Positions 5,777 to 10,082 of a stretch of 10,082 bases of DNA are shown one piece after another. Every line of letters begins with the position of its first letter. The first letter of the stretch is position 1. The DNA comes from an uncultured Actinomycetes bacterium (GTDB lineage: Bacteria; Actinomycetota; Actinomycetes; S36-B12; UBA5976): contig CALBND010000134.1 in the NCBI GenBank assembly GCA_937896305.1, positions 1 through 10,082 on the forward strand. Reading direction: 5' to 3'. The notes beneath the pieces are model-generated. The model searched no databases and was not told the origin of the DNA. It saw nothing but the letters and a program-made list of their open reading frames with translations. The position numbers and the translations under genes are program-made.

Positions 5777-7024
5777 GTGTCTGACCGTATCTACTTATCC
5801 CGCCTTAATGGCACAGCTGTCTTCGATCCGCAGGGTGATCAGCTGGGCAAGATTCGCGACACCATTGTTCATTTACGACATTCAAATAACCCACCAAGAA
5901 TTATTGGTTTAGTTGTGGAAGTTGCTCCAAGACGTCAAGTATTTTTACCAATTTCAAGAGTTACAGAATTTGAAGCACGACAAATTGTTACAACTGGTGT
6001 TGTAAACATGCGTCGGTTTGAGCAAAAAGAATCTGAATCAAGAGTTGTTGGTCAATTATTAGATAGAAAAATGAAATTAAAGAAAACTGGCGAAGAAGTT
6101 ACTTTGCTTGACATGTCAATGGAACAAAGCAGACCAGGTGCAGATTGGCATATTTCTAAACTTTATTTGAGAAGAAGTGGCTCAAGATTTACCAGAAGAG
6201 GCGAAAAGTTTTTTGCCGACTGGAGTGAAGTTGAAGGTTTAACTTTGCAAAGTCCTAATCAATCATTAGATACCGTCTTGACTTCACTAAATGATATGCG
6301 CGCACCAGATATTGCAAGCTATCTAGCTGATCTTTCGATTGATAAGCAAGTTGAAGTTGTTTCTAAATTAGATGATGAAAGATTTGCAGATGTTTTGGAA
6401 GAGATGTCAGAAGAAACACGTGTAGCAATCGTGGGAAAACTTGAAACAGAACGTGCCGCAGATGTTATTGAAGAAATGTCTCCAGATGATGCAGCAGACT
6501 TATTGAAAGAATTACCAAGACAAAAAGCAGAAGAATATTTAGAGTTAATGGAGCCATCAGAAGCAGATGATCTTCGTCGACTTTTAACTTACGGTGATTA
6601 CACAGCTGGTGGAATGATGACAACTGAACCAGTTATCTTGGCACCTGATGCCACAGTTGCAGAAGCACTTGCTTCAATTAGAAATCCTGAATTACCACCA
6701 TCTTTAGCAAGTCAGGTTTATGTTGTACGCCAACCATTAGAAACACCAACTGGAAAATTACTGGGTGTAGCACACATGCAACGTTTGCTTCGTGAATCAC
6801 CTGGAACTTTAGTTTCAAGTGTGGTTGACATCGAAATTGAACCAGTTGGTCCTAACACAACTTTGGCAGAAGTTACAAGATATTTTGCCACCTACAACTT
6901 AGTTGCATTGCCAGTTGTCGATGCAGAAAATCGTTTGTTAGGTGCAGTAACAGTTGATGACGTTATAGATCACATGTTGCCTGCTGACTGGCGAGATCAA
7001 GAAATAAAAGGTGTGATCAAATGA
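5777..7024 (+). CDS. Soluble PRC-barrel / MgtE_N / CBS-pair protein without a channel domain
   Basis: The 415-residue product has an N-terminal PRC-barrel-like region (about 3-155, opening with RLNGTAVFDPQGDQLGKIRD), then MgtE N-terminal superhelical repeats (about 165-275, with repeated blocks such as RFADVLEEMS and RAADVIEEMS), then a CBS pair (about 280-345 and 350-405, with AGGMMTTEPV and NLVALPVVD). The five-helix Mg2+ channel of true MgtE is absent, so this is a cytoplasmic sensor-like protein rather than a transporter. In MgtE these same domains bind Mg2+ and gate the pore. The actinobacterial family (compare Rv1232c of M. tuberculosis) sits near DUF1003 and mrp genes, as here. GTG at 5777 matches the family N-terminus. 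Its stop overlaps the DUF1003 start by 4 bases. The first 85 bases are clearly richer in GC than the rest. Role unproven. Confidence 0.88.
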   Translation: MSDRIYLSRLNGTAVFDPQGDQLGKIRDTIVHLRHSNNPPRIIGLVVEVAPRRQVFLPISRVTEFEARQIVTTGVVNMRRFEQKESESRVVGQLLDRKMKLKKTGEEVTLLDMSMEQSRPGADWHISKLYLRRSGSRFTRRGEKFFADWSEVEGLTLQSPNQSLDTVLTSLNDMRAPDIASYLADLSIDKQVEVVSKLDDERFADVLEEMSEETRVAIVGKLETERAADVIEEMSPDDAADLLKELPRQKAEEYLELMEPSEADDLRRLLTYGDYTAGGMMTTEPVILAPDATVAEALASIRNPELPPSLASQVYVVRQPLETPTGKLLGVAHMQRLLRESPGTLVSSVVDIEIEPVGPNTTLAEVTRYFATYNLVALPVVDAENRLLGAVTVDDVIDHMLPADWRDQEIKGVIK

Positions 7025-7521
7025 GTAAAAGACAAAATAGATCTCGTTTAGATCAACCAAGAAGCAGAGGTTTTCAATTCAAAAGTTCTTATGACACTGA
7101 AAGATTTGGTGAAATAAGTGAAAGAGTTGCCAGACATATTGGTTCATGGCGCTTTATTGCGTTAATGAGCGTTGCAATTACTGCTTGGGTTTTGTGGAAC
7201 ACAATTGGTCCAATTGAATATCGTGTTGATGCCTGGCCATTCTTGGCTTTAACACTGATGCTTTCTTTGCAAGCCTCCTATGCCGCTCCACTAATTTTGC
7301 TTGCACAAAACAGACAGGCAGATCGAGACCGAGTCCAAATTGCCCAAGATCGCTCTCAAGCAAGTCGACTCTTGGCAGATAGCGAATTCTTAGCACGCGA
7401 ACTAGCAGATCTTCGACTAGCTCTAAATGAAGTTGCAACTAAAGACTTTATTAAAAATGAAATAAGAGATCTATTAGATGAATTTTATGATCCAAAAAAT
7501 AATAAAGATTCAGGTAAATAA
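7021..7521 (+). CDS. DUF1003 family membrane protein
   Basis: This 166-residue protein carries the DUF1003 signature: two transmembrane helices (about 43-61, including VAITAWVLWN, and 71-96, LALTLMLSLQASYAAPLILL) followed at once by QNRQADRDR. The long C-terminal part (97-157) is charged and probably coiled-coil, with heptad-like LADLRLALNEV, and faces the cytoplasm if the positive-inside rule holds for the Arg/Lys-rich N-terminus (1-40). The ATG overlaps the preceding TGA as ATGA, which implies translational coupling with the MgtE_N/CBS protein. The coupling suggests the two act together, perhaps with DUF1003 as the membrane partner of the cytoplasmic sensor, but no function is established for the family that I can name with confidence. 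Mrp follows after 3 bases. Confidence 0.9.
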   Translation: MSKRQNRSRLDQPRSRGFQFKSSYDTERFGEISERVARHIGSWRFIALMSVAITAWVLWNTIGPIEYRVDAWPFLALTLMLSLQASYAAPLILLAQNRQADRDRVQIAQDRSQASRLLADSEFLARELADLRLALNEVATKDFIKNEIRDLLDEFYDPKNNKDSGK

Positions 7522-7524
7522 TTA

Positions 7525-8649
7525 ATGACTTTAACTAAAGAAAGCGTTTTAGCAGCACTTGCTACTGTTAAAGATCCAGAGATTAGAAGACCAATAACTG
7601 AAATTGGTATGGTTAAAGATGTTTCTGTGACCAATAATGACGTTGAGGTTCAAATCTATTTAACTGTTTCTGGTTGTCCCATGCGAGAAGAAATAGTAAA
7701 CAGAGTAAAAAGTGCTGTTTCTAAAGTAGATGAGAATGCAAACACCCAAGTCATTTTAGATGTTATGAATGATGAACAGAGAAAAAAATTAAAAGAACAA
7801 TTACGTGGACCGGTTAAAGATAATCCTTTTGCAAATGAAAAAAATCTAACCAAGGTTTATGCCATCGCTTCAGGCAAAGGTGGTGTTGGTAAATCTTCTA
7901 TAACAGCAAACTTGGCGATTGCTTTTGCCCAACAAGGTCTCTCAGTTGGAATTTTGGATGCCGATATTTATGGTCATTCAATTCCTCGAATTATGGGTGT
8001 CACAAATGCTCCCACCGTTGTTGAAGGAATGATCATGCCGCAATTAGCACATGGTGTTCGAATTATTTCGATGTTGGCATTCAAACCAGGTGGAGTAACT
8101 CAACCAATTGCTTTTCGTGGACCAATGCTTCACAAAGCTGTTGAACAATTTATGACAGATGTTTGGTGGGGAGACTTAGATATTTTATTACTTGATTTAC
8201 CTCCCGGAACAGGTGATGTTGCAATTAGTGTTGCTCAACTTGTTCCTAAATCAGAAATTATTGTTGTTACAACTCCCCAAATAAGTGCTGCAGAAGTTGC
8301 AGTTCGTGCAGGAACATTAGCCAAACAAACTAACCAAAAAGTAAGTGGCGTAATTGAAAACATGAGTGGTGTTACTTGTTCAAAATGTGGTGAAGTTATG
8401 GAACTATTTGGTCACGGTGGAGGCGAAACTGTTGCCAAAGCAATAACAGAAGAATTAGGCAAAGCAGTTGCCTTACTTGGCAAGGTTCCATTTGATGTGC
8501 GCTTAAGAGAAGGTGGAGATAGTGGTGAACCACTAGTTATTTCTAATCCAGAATCTCCTGCTGCTCAAGAAATAATTGCAATGGCAAATGCTCTAGCAAA
8601 AGCTCCTCGAGGCCTAATTGGATTGAATTTAAATATTCAACCTAATTAA
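7525..8649 (+). CDS. mrp: Mrp/ApbC-type iron-sulfur cluster carrier ATPase
   Basis: The 374-residue product has an N-terminal MIP18/DUF59 domain (about 5-80, with the conserved SGCPM around Cys51) and a ParA/MinD-type P-loop ATPase domain (about 108-360). The deviant Walker A is GKGGVGKS (117-124), the switch region is LDADIYGHS, and LLLDLPPGTGD (221-231) is the Walker B region typical of Mrp/NBP35 proteins. CxxC at Cys285-Cys288 is the pair that bridges an Fe-S cluster between two subunits in this family. The role is to hold and pass Fe-S clusters to apoproteins in the cytoplasm. Length and architecture are normal. It is the third gene of a compact operon, 3 bases after the DUF1003 stop, with only a weak CAGG as possible ribosome site, so translation may be coupled. 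Its stop lies 3 bases from the convergent protease gene. Confidence 0.95.
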   Translation: MTLTKESVLAALATVKDPEIRRPITEIGMVKDVSVTNNDVEVQIYLTVSGCPMREEIVNRVKSAVSKVDENANTQVILDVMNDEQRKKLKEQLRGPVKDNPFANEKNLTKVYAIASGKGGVGKSSITANLAIAFAQQGLSVGILDADIYGHSIPRIMGVTNAPTVVEGMIMPQLAHGVRIISMLAFKPGGVTQPIAFRGPMLHKAVEQFMTDVWWGDLDILLLDLPPGTGDVAISVAQLVPKSEIIVVTTPQISAAEVAVRAGTLAKQTNQKVSGVIENMSGVTCSKCGEVMELFGHGGGETVAKAITEELGKAVALLGKVPFDVRLREGGDSGEPLVISNPESPAAQEIIAMANALAKAPRGLIGLNLNIQPN

Positions 8650-8652
8650 ATT

Positions 8653-9765
8653 TTAGCTTTCTTCTCTACTTCCTAAAGTAAGTGAAATAACTCTTAATGT
8701 TCCAGCTGAGTCTTTAACTGTAAATGTAATAACATCACCAGGATTATTTCTTCTAATTGCCACAATTAACTCGGTTGAATCTTCAACAATTTCACCATTA
8801 ATTTTAGTAATAACTTCTCCGGCTTTTAAGTTTGTTGTAGAGGCAGCACCACCTGCTACTACTTCAGCAACTTTTGCTCCTCCGCCTTCAAAAGTTGAAT
8901 CAATACTTATGCCAGCAATAGGTGTTGTTGATTTACCAGTATTAATAATTTCTGTAACAATTCTTTGGGCTTGATTAACAGGAATTGCAAAACCCAAACC
9001 AATACTTCCAGTTTGTCCACCAGATCCAAGGGTGGCAATTGCTGAGTTAACTCCAACAACTTGTGCTTGCCCATTTACTAACGGGCCACCAGAATTACCT
9101 GGATTAATTGCAGCATCAGTTTGAATTGCTGAAATAAATGACTGATCATCTTGTCCACCAGCAGTTACTGGTCTGTTTAAAGCACTAACAATTCCTGCAG
9201 TTACAGTTCCAGTTAAACCAAGTGGGGAACCAAAAGCAACCGTTAAGTCACCAACATTTAAGGCATCTGAATTACCAATTGAAACTGGCTTTAAACCACT
9301 TGCCTCAATTTTGATTACCGCTAAATCATAAGAAGCATTACGTCCAATTAGTTTTGCTTTATAAGGAGTTTTATCTTGTAAGTAAACTGTTAAGGTTCCA
9401 CCATTATCTGCTGGTGCCACCACGTGATTATTTGTGACAATGTAGCCATCTTGCTTGAAAATAAATCCTGAACCAGTTCCCGCTCCACTGTTTCCTTCAG
9501 CTCTTATACTGACCACACTTGGCCTAACATTTTGCACAATTTGTGCAACTGTTTCAGTAGCAGGGGTGATGTCTACTGGATTAATATTTATATTTTCTTG
9601 TTTAACACTATTGGCAGAAACTCCATTTGCAAGATCAGATGCAACCCAGCCCACTGCTCCACCGGTGGTTCCTCCAACTAAAAGTGAAATTACAACCACA
9701 GCTGAAAGTGGGGTGTTTTTTCTTTTTCGTTTTCTTGAAGTCTTTTGGATTGAATCTTCACTCAT
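8653..9765 (-). CDS. htrA: Membrane-anchored HtrA/DegP-like serine protease with one PDZ domain
   Basis: The 370-residue protein begins with a short cytoplasmic tail containing RKRKRK (11-16), then one transmembrane helix or uncleaved signal anchor (about 20-43, SAVVVISLLVGGTTGGAVGW), which places the protease outside the membrane. The trypsin-like domain (about 70-275) has the full triad: His114 in TNNHVV, Asp147 in SYDLAV and Ser225 in NPGNSGGPL. One PDZ domain follows (about 282-363). This is the usual actinobacterial HtrA layout, acting in quality control of exported proteins under stress. The ATG at 9765 has no close Shine-Dalgarno; an AGGAAAG lies too far upstream. In mycobacteria the homologue is in a sigE-rseA-htrA-tatB run, but here it stands alone on its strand, facing mrp. 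A zinc-finger anti-sigma gene is not present beside it. Confidence 0.93.
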   Translation of the reverse strand: MSEDSIQKTSRKRKRKNTPLSAVVVISLLVGGTTGGAVGWVASDLANGVSANSVKQENININPVDITPATETVAQIVQNVRPSVVSIRAEGNSGAGTGSGFIFKQDGYIVTNNHVVAPADNGGTLTVYLQDKTPYKAKLIGRNASYDLAVIKIEASGLKPVSIGNSDALNVGDLTVAFGSPLGLTGTVTAGIVSALNRPVTAGGQDDQSFISAIQTDAAINPGNSGGPLVNGQAQVVGVNSAIATLGSGGQTGSIGLGFAIPVNQAQRIVTEIINTGKSTTPIAGISIDSTFEGGGAKVAEVVAGGAASTTNLKAGEVITKINGEIVEDSTELIVAIRRNNPGDVITFTVKDSAGTLRVISLTLGSREES

Positions 9766-9932
9766 TTTTGTTTAAGCCACTACTTTCCTAGAGGAATTTT
9801 TAACTTCTATTTATCAGTTTAGGGTGTATCCACTATTAATGCTATTCAAGCAAGTAATCTTTCAGGTAGTCCAAGCCAATTCCTACTAGGTTCTAAGATT
9901 TCCTTAAGGTAAAGACGCGAAAAGGAGGAAAA
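9766..9932. promoter_or_regulatory. Divergent control region between htrA and the methyltransferase gene
   Basis: This 167-base gap is the longest intergenic stretch in the window and must hold the promoters of both flanking genes. A short inverted repeat, TTCCT-AG-AGGAA, lies at 9785-9796 in the htrA leader, about 20 bases from its ATG. For the plus-strand gene, TAAGAT at 9894-9899 is the best -10 candidate, without a convincing -35. I found no clear ECF sigma (GGAAC-type) element and no open frame of note. Confidence 0.4.
9923..9928 (+). promoter_or_regulatory. Shine-Dalgarno site of the O-methyltransferase
   Basis: AGGAGG ends 4 bases before the ATG at 9933. It is the strongest ribosome-binding site in the window and fixes the start of the truncated gene. 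Confidence 0.75.
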
Positions 9933-10082
9933 ATGTCCCAGGTCCCATCTGATGCTGACTGGACTTTTTCGCAAACCTTTATTCCAGAAGATACTTTTTT
10001 AGCTTCTGCGAGAGAAAAATCTCGTGAACTTAATTTAGATGCTATTGGCGAAGGTGCAGGTGCAATTCTTAAATTTTTAGCT
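9933..10082 (+). CDS. O-methyltransferase (SAM-dependent, Rv1220c-like), N-terminal 50 residues only
   Basis: Only the first 50 codons are inside the window. The visible part has an N-terminal Trp, a segment FIPEDTFLASAREKSRELNLDAIG, then EGAGAILKFLA, the characteristic beginning of actinobacterial class I O-methyltransferases of the COMT-like family, where the SAM-binding fold starts just after this point. The SAM motif itself lies outside the window, so the call rests on the N-terminal pattern and on position: in M. tuberculosis a methyltransferase of this kind (Rv1220c) is divergent from the sigE-rseA-htrA genes, and here it is divergent from htrA. Such enzymes methylate small catechol-like or other hydroxyl substrates; the acceptor is unknown. 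Confidence 0.7.
   Translation, partial: MSQVPSDADWTFSQTFIPEDTFLASAREKSRELNLDAIGEGAGAILKFLA

Noticed and set aside
7178..7438. Minus-strand open frame of 86 codons
   Set aside because: It lies inside the DUF1003 gene on the opposite strand; the Leu/Val-rich translation mirrors the sense sequence.
9455..9775. Plus-strand open frame of 106 codons with hydrophobic stretches
   Set aside because: It is the reverse of the HtrA N-terminal region, including its membrane anchor, which explains the hydrophobicity.
9902..9909. Palindrome CCTTAAGG upstream of the methyltransferase
   Set aside because: The symmetry fails at the next base pair on each side and overlaps no promoter element, so it is too weak to list as an operator.

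Overview
The window reads as chromosomal DNA of an AT-rich actinobacterium. I judge the GC content by eye to be in the high thirties of percent and did not count it over the whole window. The evidence for Actinobacteria is family content and order. There is a DUF3107 protein, a soluble PRC-barrel/MgtE_N/CBS protein followed by a DUF1003 membrane protein and an Mrp ATPase, and an HtrA-type protease next to an O-methyltransferase of the kind found beside sigE in mycobacteria. Low GC, short gaps and overlapping genes point to a streamlined planktonic lineage, such as freshwater acI/Nanopelagicales or a relative. That placement is inference.

Left part (1-3668, minus strand). A likely operon is read leftwards: an alpha/beta hydrolase (3668-2799), a glutamine synthetase-family gamma-glutamyl-amine ligase (2748-1366) and an aldehyde dehydrogenase that runs off the left edge (from 1329). 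The aldehyde dehydrogenase has a TTG start and is easily missed. The last two fit a gamma-glutamylation route for degrading an amine such as a polyamine or ethanolamine: the amine is capped with glutamate, then the aldehyde made from it is oxidised. No gamma-glutamyl hydrolase of the usual PuuD type and no amine oxidase or transaminase is in view.

Middle part (3669-5734). A DUF3107 gene and a second alpha/beta hydrolase form a plus-strand pair. They converge on, and overlap by 8 bases, a minus-strand EamA/DMT-family exporter.

Right part (5735-10082). A three-gene plus-strand operon is packed with a 4-base overlap and a 3-base gap: PRC/MgtE_N/CBS protein, DUF1003 protein, Mrp-type Fe-S carrier ATPase. 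It converges, with only 3 bases between stop codons, on a minus-strand membrane-anchored HtrA-like serine protease. A divergent plus-strand O-methyltransferase begins after a 167-base gap and runs off the right edge. This order resembles the mycobacterial Rv1220c-sigE-rseA-htrA-tatB-...-mrp-...-Rv1232c region with several genes missing.

I saw no RNA genes, insertion sequences, CRISPR arrays or phage genes, and no gene-free stretch longer than about 170 bases. I found no clear previously undescribed system. The most useful leads are the amine-catabolism cluster with an unexplained hydrolase, the MgtE_N/DUF1003 module, the start region of the MgtE_N gene, and the contracted sigE-htrA-mrp neighbourhood.
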